Shown here piece by piece: positions 48,631 through 57,043 of a stretch of DNA of 64,000 bases (the stretch's first letter is position 1; every line of letters starts with the position of its first letter). The notes beneath the pieces are model-generated. The model was given only the letters and a program-made list of their open reading frames with translations, did not search any database and was not told the origin of the DNA. Made by a program: the position numbers and the translations under genes. The stretch comes from Paracoccus caeni. Lineage in GTDB: Bacteria > Pseudomonadota > Alphaproteobacteria > Rhodobacterales > Rhodobacteraceae. The DNA is taken from NCBI RefSeq assembly GCF_016629665.1, contig NZ_JAEPRQ010000002.1, positions 496,001 through 560,000 on the forward strand, in the 5' to 3' direction.

Positions 48631-50820
48631 ATGGGCGTGATGATGGACCGCTTCGAGCCGTTGCCGCCCTATGCGGATCCTCGGGTCGCCCTGAAACAGG
48701 CTTTGCCTGCGTGGCGCCCGGCGCAGCGCATCAGCGTCACCGAGGCCGCTGAAAAATACATGCGTGTCAACGTGTCAGGGCAATGGCAGCCGTTCCGACG
48801 CGATGTTACACCCTACATGGTCGAGCCGACCGATATGATCGCCTCGCGGTCCTATCGTGGATTGTCGTTTTGCGGCCCATCGCAATCCGGCAAGACGCAG
48901 ATGCTGCAATCGGCGATCGCCTACATGATTACCGCTGATCCGGGTCGGGTCGCGCTGTTCCAGATGACGCGCGAGGCCGCGGCGGAGTTCGAACGCAACA
49001 AGATCGCACCTATGGTGCGCAACAGCCCAGAGTTGCGCAACAGACAGGCGCATGGTCGGGGCGCCGATAATATCTATCACAAGCTGTTCACCGGCGGGAC
49101 GCAGCTCACCCTCGACTGGCCGACCATCACCAAGATGAGCTCGGCCACCATCCGCATGGTTCTGGGAACCGACTACGACCACTTCCCGGAAAGCATAGAT
49201 GGCGAGGGCGACGGCTATTCGCTGATGCGGGCACGGGCGCGAACCTACCTGTCGCGCGGCATGGTGGTTGTTGAAAGCAGCCCCGGCGCTCCGCTGAAGG
49301 ACGAATCGTGGCGGCCGGTTTCGCCGCATGACTGCCCGCCGGTCGAATATGGCGTCTTGTCGCTCTATCCGCTCGGCACGCGTGGTCGCTGGTACTGGCC
49401 GTGCCCGAACTGCGAAGCCGAGTTCGAGCCGACCTTCAAGCGTTTGAAGTATCCGAAGGATGCTGACCCGATGGAGGCCGGGGAAGCGGCAAAGATGATC
49501 TGTCCGCATTGTGGGTTCGGGTTCGGGCACGATCTGAAGCGTGAGCTGAACTCGGCTGGCCGCTGGCTGCATGAAAGCCGCGAGATGGATGACCGGGGTT
49601 TGCCCAAGCTGGTGCCGATCGACAGCGGCATCGTGCGCAAGACCGATATGCTGAGCTACTGGCTGGACGGCGCGGCGGCGGCGTTCGCCTCGTGGCGCGA
49701 GCTGGTCACGACCTATGAACAGGCGGTCGAGACGTTTGAGACCACCGGCGACGAAGAGAAGCTGAAAACGGCGATGAACACGGGACAGGCGCAGCCCTAT
49801 TTCCCGCGTTCTGCGGATTCGGGTCTGGAGGTGACCGTGCAGGGCTTGAGGGACAAGGCGCGCGGCCTCGATCTGCCAAAGGGGATTGCGCCCAGCTGGG
49901 CGCGGTACCTGACCATCTCGGTCGACGTGCAGGGCACCCGCTTCGATGTCGGCGTGACCGCATGGGGCGAGAACGGTCAGCACATGCCGATCGACAGGTT
50001 CGACATCTTCACCCTGCCGGGCGGGGATCCGACGCGGATGCTGAAACCATTCGAGACCGCCGAGGATTGGGCCGCGCTCGTGCCGATGGCCGAACGGTCC
50101 TGGCCGATTGCCGGGACAGAGGCGCGGATGAAGGCGGTGGCGATCGGCGTTGACCTTCACGGCGGCGGCGCCACGACAGACAACGCCTATCGGTTCTACC
50201 GCGGTCGCAAGAAGGCCGGACAGCGTGATCTGTGGCACCTGACTCGAGGCGAAGGGGGGCTGAAACATCGCGACCGGGTCTGGAAGAAAGCACCGGAAAG
50301 CGCGAGCCAGCGCAGCAGGCGGCGGCGGGTCGCCAAGGATATCGAGATCCTGTTCATGGCAACGGATCGGCTGAAGGATGCTGTGATGGCGTCGCTCCGC
50401 GCCGAGGCAGGCACAATCAATTCCTGCCTGATCCCGGAATGGATGGGCGACGATCACCTGACCGAGATGACGGCTGAGCGCCGCGGGACCAAAGGCTGGG
50501 AAAAGCGACCGGGTATGGTACGCAACGAAAGCCTCGATCATCTGGTGCAGGCGCGCGCCATGCATATCATCCGGGGCGGCGAGAAGATCGATTGGATGCA
50601 GCCGGCAGCTTGGGCCAGTTGGGATGCGCGAAACAGTTTCCTGATCCTCGCATCGAACGAGGAGGCTTCCGAGACCGAGGCACAGGACGTTGATCCAGTC
50701 TCAGATTCGGAACCCACCGTGAACGAACCTCGGAACCCACCGGTTCAGGATCAGAGCGGCCCGCCACGCCGCCAACGGCAGGCGGGCTGGCTAGGAAACA
50801 GGAGAGGAAAATGGCTGTGA
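48631..50820 (+). CDS. Terminase large subunit (GpA family)
   Basis: A 729-residue packaging ATPase and nuclease of the lambda GpA type (Terminase_GpA). Walker A is CGPSQSGKTQ (about residues 81-89), followed by FQMTREAAAEFERNKIAPM and the acidic FPESIDGEGDGYSL segment. A zinc-like CPNCEAEFEP and CPHCGFGFG pair lies near 260 and 290. The nuclease half holds LTISVDVQGTRFDVGVTAWG and VAIGVDLHGGGATT. It cuts and translocates phage DNA into proheads. Its C-terminal end overlaps the gpW-like gene by 10 bp. Confidence 0.93.
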   Translation: MGVMMDRFEPLPPYADPRVALKQALPAWRPAQRISVTEAAEKYMRVNVSGQWQPFRRDVTPYMVEPTDMIASRSYRGLSFCGPSQSGKTQMLQSAIAYMITADPGRVALFQMTREAAAEFERNKIAPMVRNSPELRNRQAHGRGADNIYHKLFTGGTQLTLDWPTITKMSSATIRMVLGTDYDHFPESIDGEGDGYSLMRARARTYLSRGMVVVESSPGAPLKDESWRPVSPHDCPPVEYGVLSLYPLGTRGRWYWPCPNCEAEFEPTFKRLKYPKDADPMEAGEAAKMICPHCGFGFGHDLKRELNSAGRWLHESREMDDRGLPKLVPIDSGIVRKTDMLSYWLDGAAAAFASWRELVTTYEQAVETFETTGDEEKLKTAMNTGQAQPYFPRSADSGLEVTVQGLRDKARGLDLPKGIAPSWARYLTISVDVQGTRFDVGVTAWGENGQHMPIDRFDIFTLPGGDPTRMLKPFETAEDWAALVPMAERSWPIAGTEARMKAVAIGVDLHGGGATTDNAYRFYRGRKKAGQRDLWHLTRGEGGLKHRDRVWKKAPESASQRSRRRRVAKDIEILFMATDRLKDAVMASLRAEAGTINSCLIPEWMGDDHLTEMTAERRGTKGWEKRPGMVRNESLDHLVQARAMHIIRGGEKIDWMQPAAWASWDARNSFLILASNEEASETEAQDVDPVSDSEPTVNEPRNPPVQDQSGPPRRQRQAGWLGNRRGKWL

Positions 50821-51017
50821 AAGCACCCTGGACGATCGAACAGTATCAGACGCTGGTCATGATGATCGCCAAGGGTGTTACCAGTCTTGAGGTCAACGGC
50901 GAGAAGGTCACCTATCGCAGCCTCGATGAAATGATGCGCCTTGAGCGCAGAATGGCGCGGGACCTTGGTCTCGTTGCCACACCGCGCCGCCAGTATCCGG
51001 CCTTCCGCAAGGGATAA
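50811..51017 (+). CDS. GpW-like head-tail joining protein
   Basis: A 68-residue protein with the gpW layout: helix MAVKAPWTIEQYQTLVMMIAKG, a beta hairpin SLEVNGEKVTYRSLDEMMRLE, and helix RRMARDLGLVATPRRQYP. Lambda gpW binds the portal vertex before tail attachment. The ATG at 50811 has an AGGAGAGG site within the terminase gene. The next gene, the portal, starts 5 bp after its stop. Confidence 0.82.
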   Translation: MAVKAPWTIEQYQTLVMMIAKGVTSLEVNGEKVTYRSLDEMMRLERRMARDLGLVATPRRQYPAFRKG

Positions 51018-51022
51018 TCCTG

Positions 51023-52576
51023 ATGAACATGATCGACAGGGCCATTTCGGCGATTGCGCCGCAATGGGGGTTAAGGCGTGCCCGGGCCAAACTGGCGATC
51101 ACCGCGCATTACGACGCTGCGAAGATTGGCCGTCGGACCTCTAGCCTTCGCGCCGCTCGCTCGGATGCCGACGGCGCCGCGCGAGGTCGCGACCGGATGG
51201 CCGCCTATGGCCGGGACATGGTCCGCAACACCCCGTTTGCCGAGCGGGCACAGAATGTGATTGCGGGATCGGTTGTCGGCGATGGCATCATTCCGAAGGT
51301 GACCTGCGCCTACCCCGATTTGAAGGAAGAGATGAGCAAACGGCTGCGCCAGCGAGGGCTGCGCAGGATCGAACAGCATTTTGATACCTGCCGGATCGAC
51401 CGGGTTGGCCGCCTGAACCTCTATGGCCTCCAGCAGTTGGTCATGAAAACCGTGGTCAACGCTGGCGAAGCTCTGATCCGCGTCTATACGGATGAAGTAC
51501 CGGGCGGTCTGCCGCTTCAGCTCGAGGTTCTTGAACCCGATTATCTCGACACGGGCCGTTACGGCTGGACGCCGGACGGTTCGGAGATCCGGGAAGGCAT
51601 CGAATACGATTCTGAGGGTCGCCGCTCGGCCTATTGGCTCTTTCCGGACCATCCCGGTGCCGATTGGTCGCCCCACAGCACGACCGGCGTGTCGGTCCGG
51701 GTTCCGGCGGATGAAATCTGGCACATTTACCGGCTGGACCGCCCGGGACAGAATCGCGGTGTGACATGGTTCGCGCCGGTGATGATGCGTCTTCAGGACC
51801 TGGGCGATTACAATGACGCCCAGCTGATGCGCCAAAAGATCGCGGCCTGTTTTGCAGCGTTTCGTTTCGGGGGCGACGGATCGCGTGAAAGCGCATTCGA
51901 TGAGCTTGAACCCGGACTGATTTACGATCTGGGCGACTCAGAGGATGTCAGGTTCGCCGCCCCACCTGGCGTGGACGGCTATGATGAGTTCACGCGCGGC
52001 GAGCTGCGATCCGTCGCGGCGGACCTTGGAATTTCCTATGAGGCTCTGACCGGTGATCTAAGCCAGGTCAATTTCAGTTCGGCCCGGATGGGACGGCTGG
52101 AGATGGATCAGAATGTCAGCGGCTGGCAGCATCTGATGATCATCCCCCAGATGATGCTGCCCCTTGCCGCCCGGTTCATCGACGCATGGGAAGCGATCGA
52201 CGCCGAAGAGTTCATCACGATAGGTCTTCCGGGTGATATCTGGGGGCACCTTGGCCTTTCTTGGGTTCCGCCGCGCAAGATCATCGTTGATCCGGCACGC
52301 GAGTTCTCAGCCCTGCGCGAGGCAGTCAGGTCGGGTTTCGCGTCACGTCAGCAAGTCATCCGACAACTCGGCATCGATCCTGAGCGCCTGCTTGAGGAAA
52401 TTGCTCAGGACCGCGATGAGGCCGACCGTTTGAAACTGCCCTTCGACAGCGATCCGCGTGCCGATGTTTCCCGACAGACCTCGGCGGGCATCGGCGTGGA
52501 AGATGTCATTGAGGAAATGCAGGCGCGGGCGCGCACTGCATCATCCGGGGGCAATAAGCTGAGGAGCATCCGATGA
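51023..52576 (+). CDS. Phage portal protein (lambda family)
   Basis: A 517-residue portal protein. It has family marks near ALIRVYTDEVPGGLPLQLEVL, HIYRLDRPGQNRGVTWFAPVM, RLQDLGDYNDAQLMRQKIAACFAAF, and the RSVAADLGISYEALTGDLSQVNFSSARM block that defines lambda-family portals. A dodecameric ring is expected at the head vertex for DNA entry and tail docking. The protein's C-terminal end overlaps the protease-capsid fusion by 4 bp, a coupling usual for these genes. Confidence 0.93.
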   Translation: MNMIDRAISAIAPQWGLRRARAKLAITAHYDAAKIGRRTSSLRAARSDADGAARGRDRMAAYGRDMVRNTPFAERAQNVIAGSVVGDGIIPKVTCAYPDLKEEMSKRLRQRGLRRIEQHFDTCRIDRVGRLNLYGLQQLVMKTVVNAGEALIRVYTDEVPGGLPLQLEVLEPDYLDTGRYGWTPDGSEIREGIEYDSEGRRSAYWLFPDHPGADWSPHSTTGVSVRVPADEIWHIYRLDRPGQNRGVTWFAPVMMRLQDLGDYNDAQLMRQKIAACFAAFRFGGDGSRESAFDELEPGLIYDLGDSEDVRFAAPPGVDGYDEFTRGELRSVAADLGISYEALTGDLSQVNFSSARMGRLEMDQNVSGWQHLMIIPQMMLPLAARFIDAWEAIDAEEFITIGLPGDIWGHLGLSWVPPRKIIVDPAREFSALREAVRSGFASRQQVIRQLGIDPERLLEEIAQDRDEADRLKLPFDSDPRADVSRQTSAGIGVEDVIEEMQARARTASSGGNKLRSIR

Positions 52577-54708
52577 ACGAACTTCTTCTTTACGGGTCCG
52601 TTGGATCCTCATTCTGGGACGAGGAATATTTCACGGCGCAGAGCGTGCGAGAAAACCTTGCCGACCTGGCGGGACCGCTGACCGTCAGGATCAATTCGGG
52701 CGGTGGCATCGCAACCGAGGGTCAAGCGATCTATTCTGCGTTGCGCGGCTACGATGGCCCGGTCACCGTGATCGTCGAAGGCATCGCCGCATCTGCCGCC
52801 AGCCTCATCGCAATGGCAGGCGACAGTATCAGCATGACGGCAGGCGCGCTGATGATGATCCATGATCCCGCGCAGATGTTCACTGACGGTCGGGGGACCC
52901 CCGAAGATCACCGCAAAGTCGCCGATATGCTCGACCTGATCGCGAACAACTATGCGGGCATCTATGCCAAGCGCGCCGGCATCCCGCTCGAAGAGGCGCG
53001 CAAGGTCATGAAGGACGAAACCTATTTCGATGCCGCCGGGGCGGTCGAGGCAGGTTTTGCGACGGATGTCGATGACGATGCGGACGGCCAGGAACCTGCG
53101 GCATTCGACTATCGCATCTACAAAAATGCCCCGGCCAAGCTCCGGGCAGTCGCAGGGACACTTGCGCGCCCACGCGCGCAATCTTCTGTGCTGGCCATGA
53201 TGGCCGGGAAAATCTCCAGCAGCGGCAAGAAAGGAAAAACCATGCCGAAATCCAAGGTCACGGCCCGTACGGCCGCTGAGGAAGACGAGAACATCACCGC
53301 CAACGAGGAGGCAGAGACCACGATGGCGGAAGACGACGATCAAGACACCGAAGCGGATCAGGACGACGACGCGACCGCCGAAGGTGACGATGACGAACCT
53401 GCTGCCGCAGAGGAAGATGAGCCCGAGGCGGAAGAGGACGATGAACCTACCGCGCGATCGGCTCGGATCATCGCTGTCGTCAACATGTGCGCGCATCACG
53501 GCGCGCCGGAACGGGCGGCAGATTTCGTCAATCGCGGCCTGTCCACGAAACAGGCTTACGCCGAGCTGACCGGTAAAGGGGGCAAGAAGGTGAAAATCAA
53601 TGGCCGTGGGCCGAGCGCCCGTATCGTCCGCGATGAACGCGAGACGCGCCGCCAAGGGCTCGAAGGCGCTATCGTTGCGCGCCTTTCGCGCGCGACCGAC
53701 GTGCGCGGCCCGGCGCGTGAATACATGCCGATGACGTTGGCCGAGATGGCGATGGCAGGTATGGGCCGCCGTGACCGGGTTTCGCGCGGTGCCGGTGAGC
53801 AGCGGGCGATTGAAATGGCGTTTTCGTCGCACACCACCAGCGACTTTCCGGCTGTCTTCGAAAATGCGCTCAATAAGCGCCTCGCAACTGCCTATGCCGC
53901 TGCAAACCCTGTCTATCGCGCGATCGCCGAACGGATCGACTTCACCGATTTTCGTCCGCACCCGATCGCTCAGGTGGGTGACTGGCCGACGCTGCTGCCG
54001 GTCGAGGAATCGGGCGAGATCAAATATGGAACGGTCAGCGACAAGAAGGAGAGCGTTGCACTGATCCCCTATGCTCGCGCCTTCCGCATCAGCCGTACCA
54101 TGATGATCAACGACGATCTTTCCGCGATTGACCGGATCATCAATACCCGTGGGCGGGCCGTAGCGGCATTCGAGGATGCGACGTTCTTTGCCATGATGCT
54201 GTCGGGGGCGAATGCCGATGGCCCGACGCTCATCGAGACCACGCGGCAGGTCTTCCACACGACGGATGGCACCAAAGCCGCCACGGCTACGGCGGTGACG
54301 CCCGCAGGTGTTTCCGCAGGCTATGCGGCCATGCGCAAGCGCAAAGGCGTGTCGGGCGAATCCTTCCTGGCCGTTGAGCCCAAGATCCTGCTCACCGGCC
54401 CCGACAAGGAATTCGAGGCCATGCAACTGCTTGCGCCTATTCAGGCCGCGCAGGCGTCGAATGTGAACCCGTATGTGGGCCGCCTCTCTCCCGCGACCAC
54501 GCCCTATATCGCCGGGAATGCGTGGTACCTGTTCGCCGATCCCGCTGAGGTTCCTGTCTTCATGTACGGTTACCTGCAGGGCGAGGAAGGGCCGCGTCTG
54601 CGGACGGATGAACCTTTCGGACAGCAGGGCGTCGCCTATTCCGTTGAGCTCGATTTCGGTTGTGGCGCAACGGACTTCCGCGGCGGCTACAAAAACGCCG
54701 GCGCCTGA
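52573..54708 (+). CDS. Prohead protease-scaffold-major capsid fusion protein
   Basis: A 711-residue protein. Residues 1-170 are a ClpP-like head protease (RINSGGGIATEGQAIYSAL, EGIAASAASLIAMAGD with the nucleophilic Ser in GIAASAAS, and MMIHDP with the His). Residues about 230-300 are a very acidic repeat-like region, scaffold-like (EEDEPEAEEDDEPTA). Residues about 400-711 are the major capsid domain (AVFENALNKRLATAYAAANP, FRPHPIAQVGDWPTLLPVEE, VSGESFLAVEPKILL). Fused protease-capsid proteins are a known family. An internal in-frame ATG at 53242 has its own AAAGGA site. It may yield a separate scaffold/capsid product. Confidence 0.88.
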   Translation: MNELLLYGSVGSSFWDEEYFTAQSVRENLADLAGPLTVRINSGGGIATEGQAIYSALRGYDGPVTVIVEGIAASAASLIAMAGDSISMTAGALMMIHDPAQMFTDGRGTPEDHRKVADMLDLIANNYAGIYAKRAGIPLEEARKVMKDETYFDAAGAVEAGFATDVDDDADGQEPAAFDYRIYKNAPAKLRAVAGTLARPRAQSSVLAMMAGKISSSGKKGKTMPKSKVTARTAAEEDENITANEEAETTMAEDDDQDTEADQDDDATAEGDDDEPAAAEEDEPEAEEDDEPTARSARIIAVVNMCAHHGAPERAADFVNRGLSTKQAYAELTGKGGKKVKINGRGPSARIVRDERETRRQGLEGAIVARLSRATDVRGPAREYMPMTLAEMAMAGMGRRDRVSRGAGEQRAIEMAFSSHTTSDFPAVFENALNKRLATAYAAANPVYRAIAERIDFTDFRPHPIAQVGDWPTLLPVEESGEIKYGTVSDKKESVALIPYARAFRISRTMMINDDLSAIDRIINTRGRAVAAFEDATFFAMMLSGANADGPTLIETTRQVFHTTDGTKAATATAVTPAGVSAGYAAMRKRKGVSGESFLAVEPKILLTGPDKEFEAMQLLAPIQAAQASNVNPYVGRLSPATTPYIAGNAWYLFADPAEVPVFMYGYLQGEEGPRLRTDEPFGQQGVAYSVELDFGCGATDFRGGYKNAGA

Positions 54709-54728
54709 TCGGGCGCAGGTCACTGAGC

Positions 54729-54760
54729 AGACAAAGGGCGCCTACGGGCGTCCTTTGTCT
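54729..54760 (+). terminator. Stable hairpin with UACG loop after the capsid gene
   Basis: A 14-bp stem (54729-54742 with 54747-54760; one G-T pair) closed by the tetraloop TACG next to a C-G pair, the highly stable UNCG class. It lies 20 bp after the capsid stop and 25 bp before the next gene. It may be a partial terminator or an RNA stability element. Confidence 0.7.
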
Positions 54761-54785
54761 TTCATCGACAGCGAAAGGGAAAAAC

Positions 54786-55136
54786 ATGGCAAAGAACTTC
54801 ATCCAACCCGGCCACGTGGTCACAGTGCCTGCGCCCGCCAGTGTGGCCAGTGGCGCACTCGTTCAGGTCGGCGTACTGGTCGGCGTGGCGCAGTTCGCCG
54901 CGGAGCCTGCAGAGCCGGTCGAGATCGCGCTTGAGGGGGTACACGAACTGGCAAAGGTGTCGGCACAGGCTTGGACCGTTGGTCAGGCGATCTACATTTC
55001 GTCGACTGGTCTCGCGACCACCGCTACCGCTGCAGGGAATGTCTTCATCGGCGTCGCCCTCGCTGCCGCTGCAAACCCGTCGCCGACCGGTGTTGTCCGC
55101 CTCAACGGTGCCGCACCCGCAGCGCCTGCCGCCTGA
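54786..55136 (+). CDS. DUF2190-type capsid cement-like protein
   Basis: A 116-residue protein of the DUF2190 family, which forms decoration or cement on capsids. MAKNFIQPGHVVTVPAPASV is the typical start, and GEALV-like middle with VAQFAAEPAEPVEIALEGVHELAKV, then NVFIGVALAAAANPSPTG follow. A GGGAAAAAC leader precedes it. Its stop overlaps the next start by one base (TGATG). Confidence 0.85.
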   Translation: MAKNFIQPGHVVTVPAPASVASGALVQVGVLVGVAQFAAEPAEPVEIALEGVHELAKVSAQAWTVGQAIYISSTGLATTATAAGNVFIGVALAAAANPSPTGVVRLNGAAPAAPAA

Positions 55137-55462
55137 TGACATCCCTGTTCAACGGCCTGACGGGCCTGCTTTCCGGCGTGTTCGGGGCGCAGGTCCGGTA
55201 CGAACCTCAAAACAGCATCGACGCCCGGGACATCCAGTCGATCTTCCGGGAACAGCCGATCGAGGTTCAGGGGGCCGATGGGCAGAATGTTCTGATCGAC
55301 GCGCCGACATGGCGCGTCGAACGCAACCTCGCACCTGAGGTGCGGCGCGGCGATCACATCAGGATCGGCGATGGCCGCCGGTTCAAGGTCACCACCACAC
55401 ATAACAGCGGCTCGCCCAGCATTGACGCCTTTGTCATCTGCGAGCTGCAAGAGGTCAGCTGA
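55136..55462 (+). CDS. Head-tail connector/tail attachment protein
   Basis: A 108-residue protein with a beta-rich body: QPIEVQGADGQNVLIDAPTW, VRRGDHIRIGDGRRFKVTTT, FVICELQEVS. It resembles small lambda FII-like or Rhodobacter phage head-tail joining proteins by position and length; family assignment is weaker than for neighbours. It follows DUF2190 with a one-base overlap and precedes the tail terminator by 3 bp. Confidence 0.65.
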   Translation: MTSLFNGLTGLLSGVFGAQVRYEPQNSIDARDIQSIFREQPIEVQGADGQNVLIDAPTWRVERNLAPEVRRGDHIRIGDGRRFKVTTTHNSGSPSIDAFVICELQEVS

Positions 55463-55465
55463 ACC

Positions 55466-55888
55466 ATGGCCCATTATCGCAGTGAATATCGCCGATTGGT
55501 GCGCGAAGCGCTCGCGGCCCATCCGCGTTTCGCCGGTTTCACCATCATGAAAGTCTGGCCCGGCTCGGTCGATGACGAAACCCTGCCGGTGATCGGGGTT
55601 CTGACCCCGCAGGAGCCGAGCGCGCGAGACACGCAAAAGACGGTGACCAGACGGACGCTGCTGCAGATCGCGGTGCGGCGGATCGGCGATGAAGAGATCG
55701 AGGACACCCTCGACGATGACAGCGCCGAGATCGAGGCTGCGGTCCTCGCTGCGTTGCGCAATCCCGAACATCGCTGCGTCCTCGAGGACACCTCGGTGAT
55801 CAGCCACACGTCGTCTCGAAAAAATGTCGGCACCCTGGTGATGAGTTTCCGGGTGCAGTCCTGGCGGTCGGAACCGTCACTTCCCTGA
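55466..55888 (+). CDS. Tail terminator-like protein (gpU type)
   Basis: A 140-residue protein with a conserved-looking core ETLPVIGVLTPQEPSARDTQ, then RRTLLQIAVRRIGDEEIEDTLDDDSAEIE, and a final strand NVGTLVMSFRVQSW. The layout and position (after the connector, before the tail tube) match the gpU/tail terminator group, which caps the tail tube end. Recognised mainly by context. Confidence 0.68.
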   Translation: MAHYRSEYRRLVREALAAHPRFAGFTIMKVWPGSVDDETLPVIGVLTPQEPSARDTQKTVTRRTLLQIAVRRIGDEEIEDTLDDDSAEIEAAVLAALRNPEHRCVLEDTSVISHTSSRKNVGTLVMSFRVQSWRSEPSLP

Positions 55889-55913
55889 ACCACAACCCTG
55901 AAAGGAAACAGCG

Positions 55914-56342
55914 ATGGCTGATGGAATGATCGGCTACGGTTCCACCGTACGCATCGGTCGGGGGGCGACGCCCACCTTTACCGAACTTGCCCTGATCGGC
56001 GACCTCGATCTGCCTGACGAACAGATCGATGAGGTCGAGGTCACCCATATGAAATCGCCGGGCCGTCGTCGCCAGTTCATTGCGGGACTGATCGACAGCG
56101 GCGAGCTGACCATCCCGATGAACTACATCCCCAATTCGCCCTCGGATGTCCTTTGCAGGGAGCTGAAGGCCAGCGGCGAGGATGTGATCGTTGAAATCAC
56201 CATCACCGAGGGCGGCACCCCTGAGCAATTCGTCGGCTTCGTCAACGGCTATAACCGTTCGGCGCCGATCGATGACAAGATGACGGCAGAGGTAACCTTC
56301 CGCCTGTCCAGCTTCATCGAACCGGAAGCAGGTGAGCCGTGA
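55914..56342 (+). CDS. Phage tail tube protein
   Basis: A 142-residue protein of the phage tail tube family (TTP; gpV-like without an Ig domain). Typical are ELALIGDLDLPDEQIDEVEVTHMKSPGRRR, EFIAGLIDSGELTIPMNYIP and MTAEVTFRLSSFIEP. It has an AAAGGA ribosome site. It overlaps the tail chaperone gene by 4 bp (GTGA). It should form the inner tail tube hexamer rings. Confidence 0.85.
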   Translation: MADGMIGYGSTVRIGRGATPTFTELALIGDLDLPDEQIDEVEVTHMKSPGRRRQFIAGLIDSGELTIPMNYIPNSPSDVLCRELKASGEDVIVEITITEGGTPEQFVGFVNGYNRSAPIDDKMTAEVTFRLSSFIEPEAGEP

Positions 56343-57027
56343 GCGCGATTACAGGCGAAGTGACCGTCAAGCATGCCGGAAAGACCTACCGGCTTTATCT
56401 CGGCATCCGTGGGATTGGTCATCTGCAGCAGGAATTCGGCGCGGACCTCGCGCCGCTGTTCAAGGATGACACTGACCTGGACGCCGGGGTTCCTCCGGAA
56501 ATGACCCCGCTGCTGCGCGTGGTCGAGTTGGCGCTTTCCCGGCACCATACCGACGCGGACGACTATCTGGCGGATGATCTGCTCGCCGCCGATATGAGCT
56601 TGCCCGGCAAGCTCATCGCCGCTGCCATTCCGTCAGGCGCTGACGTAGATGCCGGAGGGTCCACCGGCGCGAAGACCACGGGAAAGCGGAAGGCGAGGCG
56701 CTAGACCTCGCCAAGCTCCATCGCGCCTGGCTGCTGCTCGATCTCGATCCGGAACGGTTCTGGGACATCACACCCCGGCTGGCCCTGATCGAGATTGAGA
56801 CCGCCCAGGAAAGACTGCGGCGGCAAGAAGATCTTGCGATCACCGCGGCATGGCTGTCGGCGGTCCTGCATCGGCAAAAGAAGGTGCCGAAGCTCGACAA
56901 GCTGCTGGCGCGTGGCAAAGGCAAGCCTGACGTGCAGATGTATCTTGCCGGTCTGAAGGCGCAACTGCCGCGCACCACAATGAGCCAGTGGCGCGCCCGC
57001 GCCGTCGGCGCACCACAATCCCCGTAA
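56339..57027 (+). CDS. Tail assembly chaperone pair with programmed -1 frameshift (G/GT type)
   Basis: The zero frame (GTG at 56339) gives a 121-residue protein (gpG-like; GTA chaperone family) with VTVKHAGKTYRLYLGIRGIG and HTDADDYLADDLL. It ends at 56704. The -1 frame continues open from there to a stop at 57025-57027 and codes for a helical T-like part (AKLHRAWLLLDLDPERFWDI, KKVPKLDKLLARGKGKPDVQM). The heptamer G GGA AAG (56680-56686), the lambda G/GT slippery sequence, is in the correct frame. A 229-residue fusion, made in minor amounts, is expected. Long and short forms regulate tape-measure assembly. Confidence 0.85.
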
Positions 57028-57043
57028 CCAAGGAAGTCAGCCG

